Assembly (NCBI RefSeq): GCF_030272615.1
Contig: NC_081405.1
Coordinates: 20,475,047-20,539,046, forward strand
DNA: 64,000 nt
Direction: 5' to 3'
DNA from: Cryptomeria japonica
Taxonomy: Eukaryota; Streptophyta; Pinopsida; Cupressales; Cupressaceae
The notes under the pieces are model-generated. The model worked only from the letters and a program-made list of their open reading frames with translations, was not told the DNA's origin and ran no database searches. The position numbers and the translations under genes were made by a program. Every line of letters begins with the position of its first letter. Position 1 is the stretch's first letter. This document shows positions 1-11,548 of the stretch, one piece after another.

Positions 1-189
1 AAGGATAGGATAAGTATTTAGTTTAATCGAGAATGATTTTACTATTATTTTTCTGAGTTGAAGGAAAATAAAGATATTTTAGGGGGTAAGAAGGTTGTAT
101 TTTGAATCATTAGTTTCATAAATTTAATTGATTTTTAATTAAGACAGAGACAAAAAGATAAGGGAGAAGTCAATCGGATGAAGGATCTC

Positions 190-333
190 TCCATTTTCTA
201 TTGGTGGTGTTCTCATTGCTCTTGTTATTTCTATTATCTTGCTTTAGCACCGTCTGTCCATTTTCTATTGGTGTTGCTCTCGTTGCTTAAGCAATTTTCT
301 TGTTATTTCTATTATCTTGCTTTAGCACCGTCG
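190..333. repeat. Two-copy tandem duplication, about 70 bp
   Basis: A unit starting TCCATTTTCTATTGGTG and ending TTAGCACCGTC is present at 190-256 and again at 257-333, with a small insertion in the second copy. The 81-codon open frame spanning it is a by-product of the duplication. Confidence 0.75.
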
Positions 334-1774
334 GTGGTCGGTGTGACTCTAGGAATGACCTTGAGTCCTTTTATATTTTTTTTTGAGGATATGTGCATGT
401 ATTTTAAAATTAATGGAAACTGATGAACGTATTCATAAAAAATAAATATACTCAATTTAATTTTTGTTTAGGTGAATTTTTTGTGGATGATAAATATTTG
501 ATTATCATTAGTTGATAGACATAATAAGAGTATAGAGAATTTTGGAAAATCTAAATCATGATAGCAACATTAATAAACATAGAATAATAATAATTAAAAT
601 ATTAAGTTGTTTCTTTTGTATCACAATATGATTAACCTTAGAGCTAAACCTAAATTCATAGTCATACATGAAGGATCTTGACTGTGACCATTTGCTATTT
701 AAATGTAGTAAATGTCATAAAATGACTACCTTGTTAAGGATCGCAGGAAGAGCAATATGCGCTTCAAGGATCTCAAAACTTTCAGTACACCTCTATCACA
801 ACAAAAGTAAATAGAAATGTTCAATAAAAGAATGGTTATTACAATCAAGTTATCAAGCAAAGATAATATTGCTATTGTTTCAAATAGGTTTGAAATTTCA
901 ATAGGAAGTTTTTGAGACCCTTTGAAATTGGAAATGTATAATCATATTGAAGTGAGTTCAACAAAAGTACACGGAAAAGAAAAATAACAAAACTCTTCGA
1001 AAGGAAAGTGTGAATTGAATGAAGTAGAGTAGGTGAAAACAAGTTAAAAAAAAAAAATATTATTGACTCTTCAAAGATAAAGAAAATGCTTAATTTTGTT
1101 GTAAATTGAGATCAATTTAAAGTCTAGATACTTCATTTTTTAAAATATTAATAATTCATGAAGAAAACTAAAGAAAAAGATAACCATATTGATTCATTTT
1201 TTAAAATATCAGTTCAAAAAGAAGATTGTGAATAAACATAAACAAATCATCCTATTTTAAAATATCATTAATTTTTGTAATCTATAATTATTTGAATTAA
1301 TATTAGATATTTTCAAATTTAAAAAAAAATACATTTTTATGATATTAAAAAAAAGAAATGCACAGTTTGGGAATACCAATCTGCATGAATGTCATAGACG
1401 ACAAGTACAGAAAGAATAGTCATTCTTTGTAACTGTCGAGTAGCTTCGTTGATTATTTTGCGGCTCAATAAGAAAATGCCACGATTGTTTCAAGTTTGGA
1501 CGGTTGATGGCATTCTTCAACGTCTAAAGAAAATATAAGATGGTGGTGATTTAAGGATAGGACTAGGGCAACCTTACTCATCTAGATACTACATGGAACA
1601 CGTAAGTCCTTTAGTAGCTTGGACTACTACAATCATACATATGTGCAATAGGAAAATTTGCATCTTGAATTTTTTTATTTGTTTTAGGTTATTTTTATTT
1701 AAGTATGAAATAGTTTAGATTTTTTAAATTCAAATTTAATAACGGTATTAAAATCTAGTTGTTTTAAAATAGAT

Positions 1775-1880
1775 ATTATTTTTTAATGAGTCTGAAATAT
1801 TTCAAAATTAATATTATTTATATGATAATTATTTTTTAATGAGTTTGAAATATTTCAAATTAATATTATTTGTATGATAA
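1775..1880. repeat. Two-copy tandem duplication, 53-bp period
   Basis: ATTATTTTTTAATGAG starts at 1775 and again at 1828, followed in both copies by GAAATATTTCAAA and an ATTAATATTATTT stretch. Confidence 0.75.
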
Positions 1881-3081
1881 ATCTTAATTCAATTTTACAT
1901 ATATAATTTACCATCTATTAAAGTACCATAACATTGTTATTTAAACATTCTAGAATATTTGATTCATTGCCAATTTATCAACATCTAAATTTAGAGACAA
2001 GGTAGGCATTTTATGTTATTTTTATCCTTGTTCCAACACTATTAAATCAAACCAAATATAGGTTTGACCAAAAGAGAAGATTATTGCTTAACATAACCTA
2101 CAAAATTGTTCATTAGCACTGCTTGGTTTACAAATTCAAATTCCAAGACATGAGACAAATAAGCTTTAGGAGACCAAAACTTCCAAACCGTTTTCATGTG
2201 TGAATTTGATTCAAAAGTAGAGCAAGGGTTAGTTAAGAATTTATCAAAGCATTCAAGAATCAAATCCACTGATTGAGAACATTTTTTTATCACTAAGAAA
2301 CAATCTATAAAAAACTTCATCAAGCCACCCCTGAAGCTAAGTCCTAATATTGAGCTTTATCATTTCAAAAAGTGTGCTTGTACATTCCAATTACAATCCT
2401 AGCTCTTTAATCTAGGGTTAATTTCTTATATGTGTGAAATTTATTTCTTAACTTTGGATAAGTTTGAAATGTTAATTTTATTTACTTTCATCCTGGTGAT
2501 TTCATTTGATCCTACACCCACTTAAGTCTTGGCCTTATGGTCCAAATTTTTATTTCTTATTTTTAGATCCTAGACTTCAATTAATACCATTTCATGTGTT
2601 TCATTATTTTTATCTTTTAAGAGTTTTTATATTAAGTTTATGATAAATTCTCCATTTCATTTTAATTTCCCTTTGAAAAGAAGTCCACATCATAACCCTT
2701 CATGAAAGAAAACAACGATGTAAAATACAGTTCCTACACTAAACTTTGGGTGAAGGTATGTGTATATAACAATTAATATTACAATTATATAGAAAGCATA
2801 CACACACAAAAAATAATGTCATAACACATAGGTTTAAATAGGGAAAATTATTTTGAAAGAAAACCCCACACTTCAAAACATGAACTATATTCAATATTAG
2901 CAACAAAGGTTAATACAATATCTAGCTATGTTTTCATACAAAAGAATCACCAACAAGTAAAATTGAAGCAATTTTAACAACATAACAATACATATAATTC
3001 AATCATACATACTCCATCCCCAAGTACCGATAAATAGGAAAATGTCAATACGCAAACCAATAGAGGTTTCCTAAAACCATG

Positions 3082-3113
3082 CACATACACATACACATAC
3101 ACATACACATACA
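3082..3113. repeat. Hexanucleotide microsatellite (CACATA)n
   Basis: About five uninterrupted CACATA units. Confidence 0.85.
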
Positions 3114-3487
3114 ATGAAAAATATAAAAACATTAAGCATTATTACTTTTTTAAGTAGCATAAAACATGATATAGTATCAATTTCATAGTTATATTTTTCA
3201 TAAAAGTTTAAATTAGAATTGTGTTGTTCATGGAATCAAATTAAATCTATCAAATGAAATATTTGGAGGAATAGTTTTCCCATCTCTAGGGAATTGACAA
3301 CTCATACATGGACACAAAAACCTATAAGACAGAGATTAAAAAAAAATTTGCTTTTGATTACAAAGCAGCTTTGACTAGGGTTTCAACCCTTTTAACATAA
3401 TCAAAGACTATCAACAACCCAAAACACATACCCAGTTAGGCAGTCAAACAAAGGGGGTTGCACAACTACAAACAAACTTGGCCCAAA

Positions 3488-4917
3488 TCAAGGAGGAGTA
3501 GAAACATCCACACCTTGATTGGGGAGGGTTTGGGGAAGGGGGGAGGACCTCCCCTTCCGCCTGTAGCGAACAACTATCCATGCAATATTGTCCTCGGGAT
3601 CAGCAAGGGGGGAATCATTCAGAGAGGGGTCCCTATGAAAAGGACCAGTAGGATCAACACCAAGAAGCACGAGAGTTGTAGAAGAATGAACAGGGGCCTC
3701 CCCCAGTACAACATGAGTAGCTTCCAGAGGTTGCGGAGAAGTTGTAGCAGGTTGTCGAGGGGCCGCAGAACAAGGCTGTGTGGTCTTGGTGTCTGAAGGA
3801 ATGCCAGAAGAGATAGTAGGTGACTCTTCACCCAATCCATCTGGAAGCTCCTCTGAAGCATAAATAATTAAATGATCAAGTGTAGCATCCTTCCAATAGG
3901 TCGCAACCCACTTACGATGAGAAGTAGAGCAATTTGAAGCCAAATGTCTTGTAGAGAAGCACTTCCGGCAATGGAAGGGGAGACCCTCAAAGTCTAGCAA
4001 TTACGTCCAGGGCTTTTCGCCAACCATGAGCATCACATCAGCAAGGAGAGGAGAAGCAATATGAATGTTGACCAAAATGTGGGCGAAGGTGGAGTGGCCC
4101 ATCAAGGAAGTGTCATCGTCCACCATCATGAAGCGACCTATAGAGTTGCCAATGGCCTCATAACAAGATTGTTCCCAAAAGTGCAAGGGAAGGTTCGGGA
4201 GACGAACCCACACAAGACGCACGTTAACAAGTTTAGTGAGGGGGTTGAAGGTAGTGGTCCAAGGCTTGACAGAGAGAGAGTGGGCACCCAAGCCCACAAC
4301 TTCCCTAGAATCAAATCTCGATCAACCAAAGCAGTAAAGGAGGCAATGAAAAATCCTTTAGCACACAAGAATAGCTCAATATTGTAAGCAACCAAGGGTT
4401 TCCATGAGTCACTTACCTAGTGATGTAGGTCCGGAAGGGAGGGCCAGAACCTAGAGAATATGCACATTAGGGCACAACGTTGATAGAACCCTATGTTGTC
4501 CACAACATCTTGCCCATAGACAACCATAGGAGATGACTTGGCACAAGGGAGAGGATGAATACCCTTGGAGGAAGCCGCAAATTTTTCTACACGAGAAAAG
4601 TTGCTCTTACCAGCAAGCGGGGGTATGGTCGGGGCAACGTCTAAAGTATCCTTACCAAAGGAAGTCGTCACACCACAAGCTAGAGCGAAACCCATGGGAG
4701 GAGAGTGTTGAGTGAGAGTTGTGGTTGCAGCAGGGGAGGAAGCGAACTCACTAGCTAGGAGAGCAGGGTCCATCGCTGCCACAGTGGTCAAGGGAGCCAA
4801 AGCAGGGTCCAGCTGGCCGAGAGTTGAAGCACCAAAGCGAGTAGAGATGGGAGGAGGCAAGCCAAACAAAGAGGGAGAATTCAAACTAGAGGGAGTAGGA
4901 GAGTCATTGCGTGACAT
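3488..4917 (-). pseudogene. LINE-type ORF1 remnant (DUF4283 + CCHC zinc knuckle)
   Basis: Read on the minus strand, 4917 to 4417 encodes a Pro/Ser/Thr-rich N-terminus. A DUF4283-like domain follows in two frames (4395-4138, then 4297-4001), with the typical segment VRLVWVRLPNLPLHFWE. After one in-frame stop at 4001-4003 the frame continues into LDFEGLPFHCRKC...HLASNC, a zf-CCHC_4 knuckle, and a Pro/Ser-rich tail ending at 3488. This order is that of the nucleic-acid-binding ORF1 of plant L1-like retrotransposons. At least one frameshift and one stop break it. No endonuclease or reverse transcriptase follows toward 3400, so the copy is incomplete. A domesticated DUF4283 gene is possible but the breaks argue against it. 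Confidence 0.8.
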
Positions 4918-6210
4918 TTCTAAGAATCACTATGTAGCTTTTGTTATATATATATATAATATTTATTACATCATGTCCATATTTCATGTTGTCATTGAAT
5001 AGTTAGTGAAATATAGAAAATGTGATCTTAGACTAATTAATGCATTAACCTATGATCAACCTTAAGAGTCCTATATGACTTTTCAAACATTAATAGGCCT
5101 AGCTACTATCCTTGACGAAGATCTAGGAACTTGGATTCTATTCCTTTGTTGTAAAAGATTGAGCTTGTTAAATGCATGCAATAAACTTATGTAAATGATG
5201 GCTAGATTGACTAATTTTGTAGAATGCAATAGAAATGGTAACACAAATATGGAATGTAGGCATAGAGAAGAAAATGGAACTAAAATCAAGAGTTGACTAT
5301 GCAGGACAGAATCGTTGGGAGACTATGTCTAAAGGTAGTGAATGCTTAAGAGATGGCCAAAATGGGTTCAATAGGCTCTGCATACATTTCTCCTAAAAAA
5401 TAGAGAAATTTTGGTAGGACGGGGACATTGGATGCCTATTTCCTGAGGTTCTTCATCCATTCAAAATCTAAGATCCTTTGTCAATGTCTTTTTTGCTTGT
5501 CTACAACTTTTTGTTGTCAAATTCAGATCTAAAATAGGGAGAGATCGTTGTGTCGTATAGGGGCTTGCCTCAGTCAAACCCCATGCTAGTGTTTCCACTT
5601 TCACAATGGTGATGATGATATAGAGTGTGTATCTTCGCAAGGAAAGAAGCTAAATAAAACAAATGTTGAAATGAAAAGATCTTACCTTGTATTTAAAACC
5701 CTCACAAGGAACTTCACATAAAGGTGTGGTGCAATTCTTGTGAAATCCTACAAGATGTTAGTGCATCATCATAACAAAACTTGATCATAACCTTGTTGTT
5801 GCAAAATTGTAGAATTGGATGCTTGATTGACTGCTCAAATTGAATTACTTGATTGCTTGAAGTGTTTGAATCATCAACTTACTCTTTTTGGAAATGTTAG
5901 ATTTGCTAGCCCAATTGAAATGGGAAAGGATGTTGTATTTATATGCAACTTACACCTCTTTAAAATGACCTTTTGAGGTGAATCAAAAAATAAAGGTCAA
6001 CTTCATGCAAATTGCAAGGTAAAATTACATATCTCCTATTTTGTGTTGGTCCATGTTTCATTGAGTTTGTGTGTTCAAGTGGACCTATCTACTACCCTTT
6101 ATGGTCATCTTCCCATTGTTTGCAACATAAATTTTCTCGAGACTTGAATATTGACAACTCTCTACCCTTCAAACTTAATGTTTCCATTTAGAGAATCATT
6201 TTTGTTTAGC
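4918..6210. other. Noncoding, partly LTR-like sequence
   Basis: No gene seen. 5540-6000 has the texture of the LTRs found elsewhere in the window (a GGCTTGCCTCAGTCAAACCCC stretch, then repeated TTGATTGCTTGAA-type words), but I could not find a paired copy or termini. It ends at the left border of the TIR element. Confidence 0.45.
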
Positions 6211-6214
6211 TTCT

Positions 6215-7320
6215 GGGTAAGTGCAAGAAGTTGTGTCCACTTTTTGGCCAAAAAGTGGAAGTTTTTTCCCTTTTTTTTTATTTTGTCCCGTTTGACCTAA
6301 ATATTTGAGGCACTTAAAGAATGAATCTTGAAAAAATTGAGTAATAGAAAATGTAGTGCTCAAAGTCTACTTTCCAAATATGTAATTTATTTTAATACCC
6401 AGATCTTAAAAATGAAGTTTGAATAGGCATTACTAAAACCTATAGTTTAAAAGTCACTTTTTAGGACCATACCATGCCTGTGTACGGCAAGCATAATTTG
6501 AGCTAAATGAAATTATTTTTATAAATCCTTTTGGGAAAAGATCGATAACTCACTCACCTTTGATGAGAATATTTTTTTGTAATTGTTTTCTGCAATTTTT
6601 TTTTTTGTTAATTTTTTATTAGGCATAATCATTGTTTTGAAAAATTCTTGTGTACGGCAAGCATAATTTGACCTAAACTTAACATTTTTTGGTTTTTTTT
6701 TTTTTTTAAACTGTATAGAATTCTCTCTAGTTTGATGCCATATAAAAAAAAATTCAAAAAACTTAGAAACAAAAAAGTTATTAAAAAACTAAAAAACCAT
6801 GTTATTTCGAGTTTATAGACCTCTTTCATTAGTAATTATTTTTAAAATAAAAATATTGATCAATTTTTTAAAAAAATTACATATTTAAAATCTAGACAGT
6901 CTCTACTATAATGGGTTTTCATTGTTTAAAAAAAATCTGAAAATTTGGTGTTCAGATATATTTTTGAAGTCATTATTTTATATGAAGATTGATTTGGCCT
7001 TCAAGTTGCAGATCAAACCAGGTCCAAGCCTAAGGGTCGGCTCTCCAAGCCATTTCCCAAGCCAAAACCGAAGCTACAACCGAACCAAAGTTGAAATTTT
7101 TAGAAATGGGAACGGGATCCCGTTTCGTTTTTTAAAATAATTAAAAAAATGTTTAGCAAACGGGATCTCGTTTCAAAAACAAAACGAGATCCCGTTTAAA
7201 AAAATTAAATTTTTTTTTTAAAACAAACTATATATACATGAAATATAAAATTTAAGTTTAAGTCACATTTCCCTTTGTCTTTTTCCTTTGTTATACTTTA
7301 AGTTATATTTTATGTATATA
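6215..7320 (+). repeat. Left inverted-repeat arm, interrupted
   Basis: The outer part (6215-6290) and inner part (7060-7320) match the right arm in reverse orientation. The inner part holds AACGGGATCCCGTT at 7111-7124 and two further GGGATC(C/T)CGTTT-type palindromes at 7165-7200. Between them 6290-7040 has no counterpart in the right arm. It contains TGTACGGCAAGCATAATTTG twice (about 6480 and 6650), which suggests a later insertion. Confidence 0.65.
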
Positions 7321-7399
7321 TTAGCAGGATGTTTGAGAATGGTTTCAGATCTCTAGGAATTATAATACAGATTCTAGATTTTAGAAGATCTTATAAATT

Positions 7400-10300
7400 G
7401 TGACGTAATAGGACCTATAATGTCATAATACAACCTATTATGTCATAATAAGTCTCATTGGTACATAATAGGTCCTAATGTGTCATAATAGGTCCTATTG
7501 TGACATAATACGACCTATTACGTCATAATAGGTCCTATTGTGACATAATACGACCTATTACGTCATAATAGGTCCTATTGTGACATAATACGACCTATTA
7601 CGTCATAATAGGTCCTATTATGTCATAAGACCCCTCAAAAAGACCTATTATGACATTATACCTCTTAATAGGAACTATTATGACTTAAGACCCCTTAGTA
7701 AGACCTATTATGTCATAATAGGTCCTATAATGTCATAAGACCCCTTAAGAGGACATGTCATGTCATAATAGGTCCTATTATGTCATAAGACCCCTTAAGA
7801 GGATGTATTATTACATTATACCCCTTAGTAGGACCTATTGAAGGGTATTATGTCATAATAGGACTGATTATGACATAATAGGACCTATGATGACATAATA
7901 GGTCATATTATGACATCATAGGTCATATTATGTCATAAAATCCCTTAAGAGGAACTATTATGACTTTATACCCCTTAGTAGGACTTGTTAAGGGGTATTA
8001 TGTCATAACAAGACCTATTGTAACATAATAGGACCTATAATGTTATAATATGACCTATTATGTCATAATAGGTCCTCTTGTGACATATAATAGGTCATTT
8101 TGTGTCATAATACCCCTTAAGAGGACCTATTATGACATTATACCTCTTCCTATGACCTATTATGACATAATAGGATTGATTATCATATAATAGGACCTAT
8201 TATGTCATATAGGTCCTATAATGTCATAAGACCCCTTGAGAGAACCTGTTATGTCATAATTGGTCATATTATGTTATAAGACCCCTTAAGAGGACCTATT
8301 ATAACATTATGCCCCTCAGTAGAACCTGTTAAAGGGTATTATGTCATAAAAGGACCAATAATGACATAATATGATCTATGATGATGTAATAGGTCCTATT
8401 ATGTCATCGTAGGTCCTATTATGACATCATAGGTCATATTATGTCATAAAACCCCTTAAGAGGATCTATTATGACTTTATACCCCTTACTAGGACATTTT
8501 AAGGGGTATTATGTCATAATAGGACCTATTGCGATATAATAGGACCTATGATGTCATAATACAACCTATGATGTCATAATACAACCTATCATGTCATAAT
8601 AGGTCCCATTGTGACATAATAGGTCCTATTATGACATAATACGACTTATTATGTCTTAATACAACCTATTATATCATAATACGACCTATTATATCATAAA
8701 ACCCCTTAAGAGGACCTATTATGACATAAGACCTTTTAGTAAGACCTATTATGACATATGTAGAGAAAGATAAGTTAGTTGGAAGAGAGAGATGGTATGT
8801 TTAGATAAAGTTGAGGGGTATTGTGACATAATAGGTCCTATTGTGACATAATAGGACCTATTATGTCATAAGACCCCTTGAGAAGACCTATTATGGCATT
8901 ATACCTCTTACTAGGACCTATTATGACATAAGACCCCTTAGTACAACCTATTATGACATAATATGATAGATTATCACATAATAGGACCTATTATGTCATA
9001 ATAGGTCCTATTATGTCATAAGACCCCTTAAGAGGACCTATTATGACATTATACCTCTTATTATGACCTATTATGACATAAGACAGACCTTAGTAGGACC
9101 TATTATGACATAATAGGGTTGATTATCACATAATAGGACCTATCATGTCATAATAGGTCTTATAATGTCATAAGACCCCTTAAGAGGACCTGTCATGTCA
9201 TAATAGGTCCTATTATGTCATAAGACCCCTTAAGGGGACCTATTATGACATTATACCCCTTACTAGGACCTGTTAAAGGGTATTATGTCATAATAGGACT
9301 AATAATGACATAATAGGATCTATGATGATGTAATAGGTCCTATTATGCCATCATAGGTCATATTATGACATCATAGGTCACATTATGTCATAAAACCCCT
9401 TAAGAGGACTATTATGACTTTATACCCCTTACTAGGACTTGTTAATGGGTATTATGTCATAATAGAACCTATAATGTCATAATATGACCCATTGTGTCAT
9501 AATAGGTCCCATTGTGTCATAATAGGTCCCATTATGAGATAATACAACCTATTATGTCATAATACAACCTATTATGTCACAAGACCCCTTAAGAGGACCT
9601 ATTATGACATTATACCTCTTACTAGGACCTATTATGACATAAGACCCCTTAGTAGGACCTATTATGACATATGTAGAGAAAGATAAGTTGGTTGAGAGAG
9701 ATGGTACTTTTAGAGAGAATTAAGGGGTATTATGTCATAACAGGACCTATTGTGACATAATATGACCTATAATGTCATAATACGACATGTTATGTTATAA
9801 TAGGTCACATTGTGACATAATAGGACCTATAATGTCATAATACGACTTATTATGTCATAATAGGTCACATTGTGACATAATAGTAATAGGTCCTATTGTG
9901 ACATAAGACCCCTTAACATGACCTATTATGACATAAGACCCCTTGGTAGGATCTATTATGACATAATTAGATCAATTATCACATATTAGGACCTATTATG
10001 TCATAATAGGTCCTATAATGTCATAAGACCCCTTAAGAGGACCTATTATGACATTATACCCCTTTGTAGGACTCGTTAAAGGGTATTATGTCATAATAGG
10101 ACTAATAATGACATAATAAGATCTATGATGATGTAATAGGTCCTATTATGACATCATAGGTCATATTATTCCATAAAACCCCTTAAGAAGACCTATTATG
10201 ACTTTATACCCCTTACTAGAACTTGTTAAGGGGTATTATGTCATAATAGGACCTATTGTGACATAATAGGACCTATAATGTCATAATGCAACCTATTATG

Positions 10301-10455
10301 TCATAATAGGTCCCATTGTGACATACTAGGTCATATTATGACAAAATACGACCTATTATGTCATAAGACCTCTTAAGAGGATCTATTAAGGCATCATACC
10401 TCTTACTAGGACCTATTATGACATAAGACCCCTTAGTAGGACCTATTATGACATA
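7400..10455. repeat. 3-kb satellite of alternating near-palindromes
   Basis: The basic 20-bp unit is TTATGWCATAATAGGWCCTA. Each half (TTATGWCATAA and TAGGWCCTA) is a palindrome around a central A/T, so the array reads almost the same on both strands. Variants alternate with blocks containing CCCCTTAAGAGGA and CCCCTTAGTAGGA. There are well over 100 recognisable units with no coding content. The sequence is much more regular than its surroundings and lies inside the TIR element. Confidence 0.95.
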
Positions 10456-10500
10456 TGTAGAGAAAGATAAGTTGGTTGGAAAAGAGAGATGGTACGTTAA
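8757..10500. repeat. Higher-order periodicity with a unique spacer
   Basis: The spacer starting ATGTAGAGAAAGATAAGTTG interrupts the satellite three times, near 8758, 9670 and 10453, after the same ATTATGACAT lead-in. Spacings are about 0.91 and 0.78 kb. The satellite therefore grew by duplication of blocks of about 0.8-0.9 kb as well as by unit slippage. Confidence 0.8.
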
Positions 10501-10639
10501 GAGAGAGGTAGAGATCTATATATAGAGAAATATATAGGTAGGTAGGGGGTAAGGGGAGGTGCATAGAGATAGTGAAGATAAAGAATAAAGAGTTAAGGAT
10601 GTGAGAGAGAGGTAGAGACATAGTTTTAGATTTTGGGAG

Positions 10640-10964
10640 AGAGGGGACAAAGTGAGATAGAAAGGAAAAAAAAGACAGAGAAATGTGACTTATATATAAA
10701 TTTTATATTTCATGTATATATAGCTTGTATTTTTTATTAAAAAAAAAAATTTTAAAATTAATTTATTTTTTTTTAAAGGAAACGGGATCCTGTTTTCGTT
10801 TTGTTTTTGAAACGGAATCCCGTTTCATAGATCTAGGCTCGAGATCTTGTTTCAAATTTTGGCTCGGGATCCCATTTCGTTTCTCATGTGTTTCGTGAGA
10901 TTTTCCTTTTTTTTCTAAGTGTAAAACTTCCACACTAAGTGGACACAACTTTGTGCACTTACTC
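10640..10964 (-). repeat. Right inverted-repeat arm
   Basis: An uninterrupted arm of about 325 bp. It contains the inverted GGGATCCTGTTTTCG, GGAATCCCGTTTC and GGGATCCCATTTCG motifs and terminates at GTGCACTTACTC. It is the better copy for defining the terminal repeat. Confidence 0.65.
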
Positions 10965-10968
10965 TTCT

Positions 10969-11548
10969 CTTGAGGTGATTTGGAATTCTTTACCTAAAAT
11001 AGGTGAAACAGAGTCTTGAATTGATTGGCGGTTTGTAGCCACTACTTAGTGCACTAACTTCCTACACTCATTTGGCGAATGAATGGCTTAGCATCATAAA
11101 CATAAGAAAAAATCTCTCTAAGGCAAAATTGTTTGTGCTAGAAAACTTCTTAATGATTATCCCAATAGTATTAGAATTCAAACTTCCATTGTTGCTATCA
11201 AAGGTCAACTATGTAAAACTGATAATTTTCATACTACAGGGGGCTTAAGTTAGATCTAGACTAAATTGAATAAAAGAAGGAAATGGGGACAATAATTTTT
11301 TTTAATTAAATGCATCATGGAACTAACTAAATGAAAGCAAAATGATAAAAATTGGCTTTTTCAAATGATAACACATGCAAAATGCATGATAAAAAGAGAT
11401 AACAATGTGCAATTTTTATGATTTTTTTACTAATGCAAGTACACAAACCATGAAAGAATGCACCTTAATCTAAAAATTCTATACGGATATTAGATGTAAA
11501 ACTATAAATCAGAAATATGCAAGTGTAAGAATGTTGAGTTCACCAAAA
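10969..11548 (-). other. Internal region beside LTR copy A
   Basis: No open frame of note. The right border (GAGTTCACCAAAA next to TGTAATGG) is shared with the left border of LTR copy C, so this is probably the primer-binding/leader side of a minus-strand element truncated on its left. Confidence 0.5.

Larger units (their letters stand above)
1..3450. other. AT-rich DNA without a recognisable gene
   Basis: I find no coding signal, RNA gene or intact transposon terminus here. Open frames are short, low-complexity and lack known motifs. The stretch holds only small local duplications and a microsatellite, listed separately. It is probably old, decayed transposon or intergenic sequence. Confidence 0.6.
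6215..10964. mobile_element. TIR transposon carrying a palindromic satellite
   Basis: The left end GGGTAAGTGCAAGAAGTTG at 6215 and the right end, read in reverse from 10964 (GAGTAAGTGCACAAAGTTG), are inverted copies. Both continue into GTGTCCACTT and TGGAAGTTTT. Both ends are flanked by TTCT (6211-6214, 10965-10968), a candidate 4-bp target duplication. Further in, about 240 bp at 7060-7320 is inverted against 10640-10880. The left arm appears split by about 750 bp (6290-7040) absent from the right arm. No transposase is visible, so it is non-autonomous. The superfamily is not assigned; a 4-bp duplication could also be coincidence. Confidence 0.7.

Noticed and set aside
7400-10455. CRISPR-like regularity of the satellite
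   Set aside because: No alternation of constant repeats with unique spacers of fixed length; eukaryotic context; the repeats are contiguous and palindromic.
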